Positions 1 through 5,740 of a stretch of 8,145 nt of DNA are shown here, piece by piece. Made by a program: the position numbers and the translations under genes. Within the stretch, counting starts at the first letter, position 1. Each line of letters begins with the position of its first letter. This DNA is from an uncultured Anaerolineae bacterium (lineage in GTDB: Bacteria; Chloroflexota; Anaerolineae; B4-G1; DUEL01). The stretch lies in contig CALDFY010000291.1 of assembly GCA_937942115.1 (NCBI GenBank), forward strand, positions 1-8,145, written 5' to 3'. The notes beneath the pieces are model-generated. The model made no database searches, was not told where the DNA came from, and was given only the letters and a program-made list of their open reading frames with translations.

Positions 1-139
1 CGGGTCCCTTCACTTCGTTCGCAACAAGGTCGGCCTTCGCCGACCTCCTGAGAAGGGCGTCAACGCAGGTTGACGCCCGACGCGAAGCGTAGGGGCAACC
101 CTTGCGGTTGCCCCCGGGGGAGGCCGATTTCCCATCGGC
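1..139. repeat. cluster of four tandem hairpins, gene-free
   Basis: No credible gene lies here. Four inverted repeats follow one another: 27-34 pairs with 39-46 (8 bp, loop CTTC); 55-63 pairs with 70-78 (9 bp, loop of 6); 92-100 pairs with 106-114 (9 bp, loop CTTGC); 123-128 pairs with 134-139 (6 bp, loop TTCCC). All stems are perfect. None is followed by a T-run, so they do not read as ordinary intrinsic terminators. The third, with its GGGGCAACC arm, resembles a hairpin type that I recall as dispersed between genes in many bacteria; that is recollection, not a search. A composite repetitive extragenic element is the best description. Confidence 0.7.
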
Positions 140-277
140 GCCCGAGGCGGCGGGAAGCGGAGAGCCGAAGCCAGCCTTAAGTTAACGCCTATGGGGGTGA
201 GGCCAGCGCGCCGAAAAAGTTAGGGCCATTGGGCTTTTAGCCCCTGGCGTAGGTAGTTACGGAAAATCTTTTTATTG
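140..277. other. intergenic stretch with one small hairpin
   Basis: I see no coding potential or convincing promoter. The only structure is a short hairpin, GGGCT (231-235) with AGCCC (239-243), extended by CCA/TGG (226-228 with 245-247) across a small internal loop. No T-tract follows. Confidence 0.4.
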
Positions 278-317
278 CCGTGTTCATCCGTGTTTATCCG
301 CGTTTTTCCGCGTCCTA
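278..317. repeat. 10-bp tandem repeat, four units
   Basis: Four consecutive 10-bp units start at 278, 288, 298 and 308. Each begins with CCG(T/C)GT and the first three end in a T-rich half; the fourth diverges at its 3' end. The period is close to one helical turn, and the array lies about 78 bp upstream of the kinase start. It could be a regulator-binding array or simply a copy of a dispersed sequence of the 'ATCCGTGTT' type. The sequence alone does not decide. Confidence 0.65.
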
Positions 318-394
318 TCTGAAAAGTGTCAGGTAGCCAGAACGCCCAATAGTGTTCCCATTGAAGAATGTAGCGCAGGCCGCCAGGCCTGTAG

Positions 395-2050
395 ATGCAG
401 GCTCACAGCGCTATGGCCGAAGACCGTCAGCTGCCTCGCGTCCTCATCGCGGACGATGACCCCCAGATTGCCGGCCTGATTCGGGAGGTCCTGGAACTGA
501 CCGGGTGCGAGGTCCTGGAGGCCCGCTCCGGCGAGGAGACCCTGGAACTCCTGCGGCGGGAGAACGCCTCCGACCGACCGGTGGACGTTCTCCTGCTGGA
601 CATCCTGATGCCCGGCATCAGCGGCTACGAAGTCATCTCCCGCGTCAAATCCGACCCCCTTCTGGCGACCACCTCTATCATTGTCACTACTGCTCTGACC
701 TCCATCACCGACAAAACCCTGGGATTGGGGATGGGGGCCGATGACTACCTCACCAAGCCTTTTGACCCCCGGGAACTGGTAGCGCGCATTCAGGTCATCA
801 TGCGCATCCGCAACACCGAGCAGGTCCTGCGCCAGCGCAACCGGGAATTGGCCATTCTGACCGAGGTGAGCCGTACCATCATCTCCAGCCTGGACCTGGA
901 AGAAGTATTGAGAGCCGCTATGGAGGGGGTCCGTAGAATTCTTCCTGCCGCCGCCGGCGTTCTGGTATTGATGGACGAAGAGGCCGGGGATATGACCTTT
1001 TATCGGAGTGTGGCGGGGACCCATCCGCTGATGGGCCGTCCCCTCCCTATGGAACGGAGCATTATCCGCCACGTGGTGACCACCGGGCAGCCATACCTGA
1101 CGAATGACGCGCCCCGTGATCCCCTTTTCTCCCCTCAGGTGGACGGGTGGGGGCCCCAGACGCGCTCCGTTCTCTGTGTCCCTCTCATCGTGCGGGAGCA
1201 GGTCGTCGGCGCACTGGAACTGGCCGACAAAGTCGGAGGCCCGTTTACCGAGACCGACCGGGACCTCCTGCAGACGCTGGCCGGCTCTGTCGCCGTGGCA
1301 GTAGAGAATGCTCAGTTGTATGCGGAGGTGAACGATTACGCCCGCGCTCTGGAGCGCTCCCAGGCTCAACTCATCCAGGCCGAGAAGATGGCGGCCATCG
1401 GCCGTCTGGCGGCCTCCATCGCCCACGAAATCAACAACCCCCTTCAGGCCATCCACAATACCATCCACCTGGCGATGACCGACCGGCTCCCCGCGGAGAA
1501 ACGGGGGGAGTATCTGGGGATGGCCCAAAGAGAGGTAGAACGGCTGATAGAGATTGTCCAGCGAATGCTGGAATTCTATCGCCCCTCTAAGGGGGGCATC
1601 ATACCGGTGGATGTCAACCGTCTTTTGCAGGATGCTCTGGCGATCGCCGACAAGCGGCTTCAGCACGGAAGTGTTCGGGTTTCTGCCCGTTTTGCAGAAA
1701 AATTACCGCCGATTCTGGGCGTTCCTGACCAGTTGACCCAGGTTTTTCTGAACATCATCATCAACGCGGTGGAGGCTATGCCGGAGGGCGGGGAGTTGCG
1801 GGTGGGCACCCTGCTGACCGAGGACCAGCGCTGGGTTCTGGTCGCCTTCCGGGATTCCGGTCCTGGCCTGACGGCTGAACAGATGGCTCACATTTTTGAA
1901 CCTTTCTACACCACCAAGCCCAGTGGTACCGGGCTGGGCCTGGCCATCAGTTATGGCATTGTGGAGCGACATGGCGGGACCATAGAGGTCTCCAGCCAGC
2001 CCGGGCAGGGTGCAACTTTTGTGGTCCGCCTGCCCGTCCCGCTGCCGTAA
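395..2050 (+). CDS. soluble hybrid histidine kinase, REC-GAF-HisKA-HATPase
   Basis: This 551-residue sensor kinase should autophosphorylate on a histidine and pass phosphate to a receiver, most likely the regulator encoded next. Domains in order: receiver at about 14-135, with acidic pocket D20-D22, phosphoacceptor D69, T98/T99 and K121; GAF sensor at about 165-305; short coiled linker at about 310-335; HisKA with H344 in AHEINNPL; HATPase_c with N-box N453/N457, G1 box DSGPGL at 487-492, F-box FEPFYTTK at 501-508 and G2 box GTGLGLAI at 511-518. All catalytic motifs are present. There is no signal peptide or membrane helix, so it is cytosolic and probably senses an internal ligand through GAF, or an upstream kinase through its receiver. 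The start is uncertain: ATG 395 and in-frame ATG 413 both lack a clear Shine-Dalgarno, and 413 still leaves a normal receiver N-terminus. Confidence 0.93.
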   Translation: MQAHSAMAEDRQLPRVLIADDDPQIAGLIREVLELTGCEVLEARSGEETLELLRRENASDRPVDVLLLDILMPGISGYEVISRVKSDPLLATTSIIVTTALTSITDKTLGLGMGADDYLTKPFDPRELVARIQVIMRIRNTEQVLRQRNRELAILTEVSRTIISSLDLEEVLRAAMEGVRRILPAAAGVLVLMDEEAGDMTFYRSVAGTHPLMGRPLPMERSIIRHVVTTGQPYLTNDAPRDPLFSPQVDGWGPQTRSVLCVPLIVREQVVGALELADKVGGPFTETDRDLLQTLAGSVAVAVENAQLYAEVNDYARALERSQAQLIQAEKMAAIGRLAASIAHEINNPLQAIHNTIHLAMTDRLPAEKRGEYLGMAQREVERLIEIVQRMLEFYRPSKGGIIPVDVNRLLQDALAIADKRLQHGSVRVSARFAEKLPPILGVPDQLTQVFLNIIINAVEAMPEGGELRVGTLLTEDQRWVLVAFRDSGPGLTAEQMAHIFEPFYTTKPSGTGLGLAISYGIVERHGGTIEVSSQPGQGATFVVRLPVPLP

Positions 2051-2056
2051 AAAGAG

Positions 2057-2097
2057 GGGGTTGCGGCGGGCGGCGAAGCCGCCCGCCGCAAAACCCC
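2057..2097. repeat. palindromic element, copy A
   Basis: A perfect 14-bp inverted repeat, 2061-2074 with 2078-2091, has a GAA loop and is flanked by GGGG (2057-2060) and CCCC (2094-2097). It fills much of the 96-bp gap between the kinase and regulator genes. Near-identical sequence recurs at 3994-4041, and its left half at 7876-7898. It is followed by AAACCCC, not a T-run, so it is unlikely to be a simple terminator. As RNA it would be a very stable hairpin and could affect relative expression or mRNA decay of the two genes. Confidence 0.8.
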
Positions 2098-2146
2098 GTC
2101 CCTTCTCCGCACAGGGTGATAGCGTAAATCAAGCAGGAGAAATGCC

Positions 2147-2983
2147 ATGTCGGAGACCCGCACCCCGCGCATCCTTGTGGTGGACGACGAAGCGACGACC
2201 CGGATTTCCCTGGCAGAGTTGTTGCGTCTGGAAGGGTACGACGTGAGCATTGCGGCCAGTGGGGAGGATGCCCTGGAGGTCATTGACCGCGATCCTCCGT
2301 TTGACCTGATGGTGCTGGATATTAAGATGCCGGGTATGGATGGCTTACAATTGACCGAAGCCGTCCAGCGGCGTTCCCCGGATACGGTGATTATCCTTCT
2401 GACCGCGTTTGGGACCCTGGAAACGGCCATTCAGGCGCTTCGTCGGGGAGCCCATGATTATCTCCTGAAGCCCTGCCCCGTCTCTCAGATTCTGGAGAGC
2501 GTTCGGAAAGGCCTGAGCAAGCGGTATCAGGAGCGGCAGCGCAGAGCACTGGTCTCCCGTCTGGAGCAAACCCTTTCGGAATTGCGGGCGATAGAGCAGC
2601 CGGATGTGGCCCTCGCACCGCCGGTTTCGTCGGGGGAGCGGTATCTGGAAGTTCAGGATGTACGGTTGGACCGGGAACGCCACCAGGTCTGGATCGGAGA
2701 CCGACCGGTGGATTTGACGCCGACCGAATTCAAATTGCTTTCATTTCTGATGGAACGAGCCGACCAGGTCTGCAGCCCCCAGCAACTGGTTCGTCAAGCC
2801 CAGGGGTATGAGACGGACCCATGGGGCGCCCGGGCCATCGTCCGCGTCCATATTCGGCGCCTGCGACGAAAACTGGAACCCAACCCTGCCCAGCCCCGCT
2901 ACATCGTTAATGTGCGCGGGGTAGGATATACGTTCCCCAGAGTACCCCCGGAGTCCGCCGAGCCGGAAGAGGACGACCTGTAA
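2147..2983 (+). CDS. response regulator, NtrC-like receiver with PhoB/OmpR winged helix
   Basis: This 278-residue protein is a DNA-binding response regulator, presumably phosphorylated by the adjacent kinase. The receiver (about 8-122) has D13/D14, phosphoacceptor D58 in VLDIKMPGMDG, T86 and K108. Its TAFGTLETAIQALRRGAHDY stretch looks more like NtrC-family receivers than typical PhoB ones. A predicted helical linker with Arg/Glu/Leu (about 123-150) leads to a C-terminal winged helix (about 166-264). That domain has LTPTEFKLL at 190-198, the recognition-helix segment VHIRRLRRKL at 234-243 (close to PhoB's), and the wing RGVGYTF at 257-263. The acidic tail PEEDDL is unremarkable. AGGAG at 2135-2139, 7 nt before the ATG, supports the start. 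A PhoB-box-like repeat overlaps the stop codon, suggesting control of the next gene, though this is inference. Confidence 0.93.
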   Translation: MSETRTPRILVVDDEATTRISLAELLRLEGYDVSIAASGEDALEVIDRDPPFDLMVLDIKMPGMDGLQLTEAVQRRSPDTVIILLTAFGTLETAIQALRRGAHDYLLKPCPVSQILESVRKGLSKRYQERQRRALVSRLEQTLSELRAIEQPDVALAPPVSSGERYLEVQDVRLDRERHQVWIGDRPVDLTPTEFKLLSFLMERADQVCSPQQLVRQAQGYETDPWGARAIVRVHIRRLRRKLEPNPAQPRYIVNVRGVGYTFPRVPPESAEPEEDDL

Positions 2984-3006
2984 CCAAACCGTAACGGCTT
3001 CGCAAT
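2978..3006 (+). promoter_or_regulatory. PhoB-box-like direct repeat, candidate operator
   Basis: CTGTAAC (2978-2984) and CCGTAAC (2989-2995) match at six of seven bases and are separated by CAAA, giving an 11-bp period. A degenerate third unit, TCGCAAT, sits at 3000-3006 in the same register. PhoB/OmpR-family regulators classically bind 7-bp direct repeats with 4-bp A/T-rich spacers. The site overlaps the stop of a regulator whose recognition helix resembles PhoB's, and lies about 90 bp upstream of the roadblock gene. Binding is inferred. Confidence 0.4.
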
Positions 3007-3023
3007 CCCCGACTCGCTCATTC

Positions 3024-3066
3024 TGTGGTACGCTACAGGCAGCATCGCCGCCGGTCGTGGTAGAAC
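3024..3066 (+). promoter_or_regulatory. possible promoter for the roadblock gene (weak)
   Basis: Two extended -10-like elements occur: TGGTACGCT at 3026-3034 and TGGTAGAAC at 3058-3066. The second matches the tRNA promoter's TGGTAGAAT at eight of nine bases. Neither has a recognisable -35 at 16-18 bp, which would fit an activator-dependent promoter if the direct repeats at 2978-3006 are an operator. Support is thin. Confidence 0.25.
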
Positions 3067-3094
3067 TAACCGGTGCCGGAGGAGTACGTACAGA

Positions 3095-3601
3095 ATGAGC
3101 GAGGGCCCCCTGTTCCCTTCTCGGTTATCCTCGGGTTGGATGGAAATCGTTCAGCAATCCCTGGCTACCCTTCAACGAGGCGTTGGAGGGGAATGTGTTT
3201 TGCTGGCCGGTGGGCACGGGGAAGTGATTGCCCAGAACGGCATCGTAGAGGACATCCTGATGGAGGATTTACTCCCCCTCTTCCTGGAGGAGGCGGCGCT
3301 GACCGTTCGCCTGGGGGGCTCTATCGGAGATGGGACGGGCATCAGTCTGCATCACTATGAGGGGAGCCAGCGCCAGATTTACGTGGGGGTGGCGTCCCAT
3401 AGCCGCCTGCTGTTGATTGTGGTCAGCCGTCAGCCTCCCCCGCGTCGCCTGGGCGTCGTATGGCTCTTCCTGCGGCGCACCCTGGAGGAACTGAGCCGTC
3501 TTTTGCCCCCTCCTGAGGAAGCAGTGGCGCAGCAGGGCAGACGGACGGGTTCCCTGACCCCGGAGCAGGTCCGTGCGCTGGGGCTCTGGCCGGAGGAGTG
3601 A
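3095..3601 (+). CDS. roadblock/LC7-like domain protein
   Basis: This 168-residue cytosolic protein shows the pattern of a roadblock/LC7 (MglB-like) fold. Strand 33-39 (ECVLLAG) and a turn HGEVIAQ at 41-47 are followed by a helix (about 52-72), then strands at about 82-88, 94-101 and 104-111 (LLLIVV), and a closing amphipathic helix at 118-137 (LGVVWLFLRRTLEELSRLL). A Pro/Glu/Gln-rich tail follows (138-168). Such proteins dimerise and often act with small Ras-like GTPases or as signalling scaffolds; no GTPase gene is visible here. GGAGGAG at 3078-3084, 10 nt before the ATG, supports the start. It follows the two-component pair by 111 bp, in the same direction. The family call rests on pattern recognition without an alignment. 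Confidence 0.72.
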   Translation: MSEGPLFPSRLSSGWMEIVQQSLATLQRGVGGECVLLAGGHGEVIAQNGIVEDILMEDLLPLFLEEAALTVRLGGSIGDGTGISLHHYEGSQRQIYVGVASHSRLLLIVVSRQPPPRRLGVVWLFLRRTLEELSRLLPPPEEAVAQQGRRTGSLTPEQVRALGLWPEE

Positions 3602-3647
3602 CACCTTTTCGTTTCAGCCGTCTGATGAGCATGCGGATGGAGGAGCT

Positions 3648-3812
3648 ATGACTTCTTTGACGGCAGTATCCCGACAATGGCGATGGACGGACACATCTCC
3701 CGGCGATACTGTCGGAGGGCGGTCCGGAAACCTCTCTCGGGTTCAGCGTCTGCGGCGGTTCTTGCGACGAACTATCCGTCGGCGCCGCTCCCGTCAGGAC
3801 TCCTCGCGATAG
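3648..3812 (+). CDS. possible small Arg-rich protein, 54 residues
   Basis: This short ORF starts 46 bp after the roadblock gene and has a strong GGAGGAG at 3639-3645, though only 2 nt from the ATG (4 nt from GGAGG), which is tight. The product has 15 arginines in 54 residues; the C-terminal half contains RLRRFLRRTIRRRRSR (34-49). It has no membrane segment and no cysteine motif. It resembles nothing I can name. A very basic tail could bind nucleic acid or simply reflect GC-rich non-coding sequence. Third-position GC is visibly lower than in neighbouring genes, which counts against it. It may be a small co-transcribed partner of the roadblock protein, or not a gene. Confidence 0.33.
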   Translation: MTSLTAVSRQWRWTDTSPGDTVGGRSGNLSRVQRLRRFLRRTIRRRRSRQDSSR

Positions 3813-3940
3813 AATCCCCTCTTCGCTGGAGGGAGTTACTTCTCATTCAGGCGGTGCTTCTGATTCCACCTCTTCGCATCTGGGGTTCAGACATAAGTTG
3901 GGACATCTGCGTTCTTTTCTGCCCTCACCCCGCCCCCTTG
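3813..3940. other. gene-free stretch, nothing recognisable
   Basis: Open frames across this stretch run straight into the hairpins beyond 3941 and have no ribosome-binding site or recognisable product. I see no promoter or terminator. Confidence 0.4.
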
Positions 3941-3988
3941 CCCCCGCCTCTCTCCCACCCGCCTTCGGCGGCGGGAGAGGGGCGGGGG
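3941..3988. repeat. long GC-rich hairpin
   Basis: CCCCCGCC-type sequence at 3941-3963 pairs with 3967-3988 across a TTC loop, giving about 21 paired bases with one G-T pair, one mismatch and one bulge. It is preceded by CCCTCACCCCG (3922-3932). This layout is like a dispersed intergenic hairpin I recall from many GC-rich genomes. It ends 10 bp before the next palindrome. No T-tract follows. Confidence 0.7.
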
Positions 3989-3993
3989 AAGTT

Positions 3994-4041
3994 GGGGGAT
4001 TTTGCGGCGGGCGGCGAAGCCACCCGCCGCAAAATCTCCCC
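3994..4041. repeat. palindromic element, copy B
   Basis: A 17-bp inverted repeat, 3999-4015 with 4019-4035, has one mismatch (C4012/A4022) and a GAA loop. It is flanked by GGGGG (3994-3998) and CTCCCC (4036-4041). The core matches copy A at 2061-2091 except for that one base, and both copies continue with a C-run and a similar T/C-rich flank. Two near-identical palindromes plus a half copy at 7876-7898 argue for a dispersed element of the REP/MITE type rather than unrelated terminators. Confidence 0.8.
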
Positions 4042-4101
4042 ATTCCTTTGGTGAGCCCGAACAGATGCTTGTTTCCCAATTCTCTGAACTTCAGGTCGCG
4101 C

Positions 4102-4129
4102 TTGACGAGAGGGGGCTTTGTGGTAGAAT
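4102..4129 (+). promoter_or_regulatory. promoter of tRNA-Glu
   Basis: TTGACG (-35, 4102-4107), a 16-bp spacer and TAGAAT (-10, 4124-4129) form a housekeeping sigma-type promoter. The -10 is preceded by TGG, an extended -10. The tRNA begins 15 bp after the -10, so the 5' leader would be only about 8-9 nt. Confidence 0.75.
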
Positions 4130-4144
4130 AATATTCACCGCGAT

Positions 4145-4221
4145 GCCCCCATCGTCTAGCCTGGTTAGGACACGGGCCTTTCAAGCCCGAAACACGGGTT
4201 CAAATCCCGTTGGGGGTACCA
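4145..4221 (+). tRNA. tRNA-Glu (anticodon TTC), CCA encoded
   Basis: The full cloverleaf is visible. The acceptor stem GCCCCCA (4145-4151) pairs with TGGGGGT (4211-4217), the first pair being G-U. The D arm is GTCT/GGAC around AGCCTGGTTA. The anticodon stem CGGGC/GCCCG encloses CTTTCAA, placing TTC at the anticodon. The variable region is AAAC, and the T arm is ACGGG/CCCGT around TTCAAAT. Discriminator A4218 is followed by a genomically encoded CCA (4219-4221). The G1-U72 start and GCCCCCATCGTCTAG beginning resemble cyanobacterial and chloroplast tRNA-Glu. The gene stands alone, with its own promoter and terminator. Confidence 0.97.
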
Positions 4222-4222
4222 T

Positions 4223-4253
4223 CCCCCTGGCCTTCCCGGTCGGGGGGCTTTTT
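4223..4253 (+). terminator. intrinsic terminator of tRNA-Glu
   Basis: A 10-bp stem (4223-4232 with 4238-4247, two G-U pairs) with a 5-nt loop is followed by C and five Ts (4249-4253), then TATATA. It begins 2 nt after the tRNA's CCA, isolating the tRNA transcript from the operon downstream. Confidence 0.9.
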
Positions 4254-4313
4254 ATATATATCCGGCATCACTGGAAGCGCGTTCCCATCAAACCCCTGTA
4301 CTGAGGACAGCAG

Positions 4314-5243
4314 ATGGCGCGATGGCTGGTCACCGGCGGCGCCGGCTTCATCGGTTCCCATCTGGTAGAGACCCTGGTCGCCAGCGGCGAGCCGGTGCGG
4401 GTGCTGGATAATTTCTCCACCGGTCGGTGGGAAAACCTCTCCGCCGTCCGGGATTAGATAGAAGTCGTGGAGGGTGATATTCGCGACCCGCTGGCCGTCC
4501 GGCGGGCCGTAGAGGGAGCGGAGGTGGTGGCCCACCTGGCGGCCGTTGTCTCGGTGGAGTGGTCTCTGCGGAATCCCCAGGAGACGATGGATGTGAACGC
4601 TCAGGGGACGCTGCACCTCCTGGAGGCGGCCCGCCAGGCCGGGGTATCTCGCTTCCTGTTCGCCTCTTCCGCCGCCGTATACGGGGACCATTCCGAACTT
4701 CCCCTCCGGGAAGACCTGCCCCTTCGCCCGCTCTCCCCGTACGCGGCCAGCAAGGTCGCCGGAGAGGCCCTTTGCCATGCGTATCAGGCGGCCTATGGCC
4801 TCCCCACAGTGATCCTCCGCTTCTTTAACATCTACGGCCCCCGACAGGACCCCCATAGCCCCTATTCGGGGGTCATCAGCATCTTCGTCGCACGGATGCG
4901 GCATGGACTGCCCCCCATCGTGTACGGGGACGGCCTGCAAACCCGGGACTTTGTCTATGTGGGGGATGTGGTGGCGGCCCTGATTCGGGCGGGGAAGCAG
5001 GATGGGGCCGCCGGGGCGGTGGTCAATATCGCTCGCGGTGAGGAGACCGGTGTGCTCCGGCTGGTCACGCTGCTGAACCAGGTGCTGGGTACCGCTCTGG
5101 AGCCGGAGTTTGCCCCGCCCCGCGCCGGGGAAATTCGCCGCTCCGCCGGAGACCCCCGCCGGGCTCGGTCTATCCTGGGCTGGCAGCCGACGGTCGGGCT
5201 GGCGGAGGGCCTATCCCGCCTGATTCACTCAGAGTACCCCTAA
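4314..5243 (+). pseudogene. NAD-dependent sugar-nucleotide epimerase/dehydratase, interrupted by in-frame TAG
   Basis: Read through, this is a complete 309-residue extended SDR enzyme of the UDP-glucose 4-epimerase type, acting on nucleotide sugars for cell-surface polysaccharide. Codon 48 (4455-4457) is TAG in the same frame, with no shift on either side. Before it lies the NAD-binding TGGAGFIGSHL (7-17) and the acidic D32. After it come D55, HLAA (74-77), SSAAVYG (118-124), catalytic Y143 and K147 in YAASK, and FNIYGPRQ. The ATG has GAGGA at 4303-4307, 6 nt upstream. An internal GTG start at 4467 would give 258 residues lacking the dinucleotide-binding loop, so it is unlikely to be active. 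CAG or AAG to TAG would each be a single-base change. It could be a recent nonsense mutation or a sequence error; the rest of the gene is undamaged. Confidence 0.88.
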
Positions 5244-5263
5244 CATCCGTTGAGGAGGCGCCG

Positions 5264-5740
5264 ATGGCGGAGAGAGTAGAGGCCCTGAAGGAACGATTGC
5301 AGAGAGGTATAGAGAAAACCCTGGCCGTTTTCGGCTCCATCCAGCCCGGTCAATGGGAGGCGGTCCTCTATGAGCAACCGTATCCCTGGACCGTCCGGGA
5401 CCTCCTGGCCCATTTTGTCTCCTCTGAAGAGGGGCTGCGACAATTGGCCCAGGACATTGCCGCTGGAGGGTTAGGCGCGCCGGAAGGGTTTGACTACGAT
5501 GCCTACAACAAGGCCGAGCAGGAGCGACTGGCAGGAATCCCGCCGGAGCAACTCCTGGCCGACCTGAAGGCCGCCCGCCAGCGCACCCTGGAATGGGTGA
5601 CCACGCTGACCGACGAAGACCTGGATCGGGTGGGCCGTCATCCGGCCTTGGGGGAAGTCAACCTGGAGACTTTCATCAACGCCATTTACGGCCATCAGTT
5701 GATGCACATGCGTGACCTGATGAACGCTCTGGGGGGATAA
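5264..5740 (+). CDS. DinB-like four-helix-bundle protein, putative metalloenzyme
   Basis: This 158-residue cytosolic protein has the DinB/YfiT-like layout: an amphipathic first helix (about 3-24), then PWTVRDLLAHF at 41-51, and GHQLMHMRDLMNAL at 143-156 near the C-terminus. H50, H144 and H148 stand where the family's three metal-binding histidines normally lie. Members include thiol-dependent transferases and isomerases such as the mycothiol-dependent maleylpyruvate isomerase, but most have unknown substrates, and nothing here identifies one. GAGGAGG at 5252-5258, 5 nt before the ATG, is a strong ribosome-binding site. It lies 20 bp after the epimerase, and its TAA directly abuts the xpt ATG, so it is part of the operon and probably translationally coupled to xpt. 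Confidence 0.82.
   Translation: MAERVEALKERLQRGIEKTLAVFGSIQPGQWEAVLYEQPYPWTVRDLLAHFVSSEEGLRQLAQDIAAGGLGAPEGFDYDAYNKAEQERLAGIPPEQLLADLKAARQRTLEWVTTLTDEDLDRVGRHPALGEVNLETFINAIYGHQLMHMRDLMNALGG

Noticed and set aside
27..139. CRISPR array
   Set aside because: The hairpins differ in sequence, the units are not repeated, and no spacer-like regularity exists.
329..1666. 445-residue open frame on the minus strand
   Set aside because: It is antisense to the kinase, which has every expected motif in order. The minus-strand product has no recognisable domain, and long antisense frames are common in GC-rich genes.
2057..2097. Intrinsic terminator after the kinase
   Set aside because: The stem is long, but A and C runs follow rather than Ts, and the regulator gene lies downstream in the same direction.
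3677..4054. 125-residue plus-strand frame between the roadblock gene and the tRNA
   Set aside because: Most of its length is translation of the two hairpins, there is no ribosome-binding site, and the Pro-rich stretches reflect the C-runs.
4254..4313. Purine riboswitch or promoter before the epimerase-xpt-guaA operon
   Set aside because: The interval is only about 60 bp after the tRNA terminator. It shows no purine aptamer core and no clear -35/-10 pair.
4455..4457. Genome-wide recoding of TAG (for example pyrrolysine)
   Set aside because: guaA ends at TAG exactly at the family's usual C-terminus, and one TAG in an epimerase is not a known site for pyrrolysine.
4200..4940. 246-residue open frame on the minus strand
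   Set aside because: It spans the tRNA 3' end, its terminator and the epimerase, and shows no domain.
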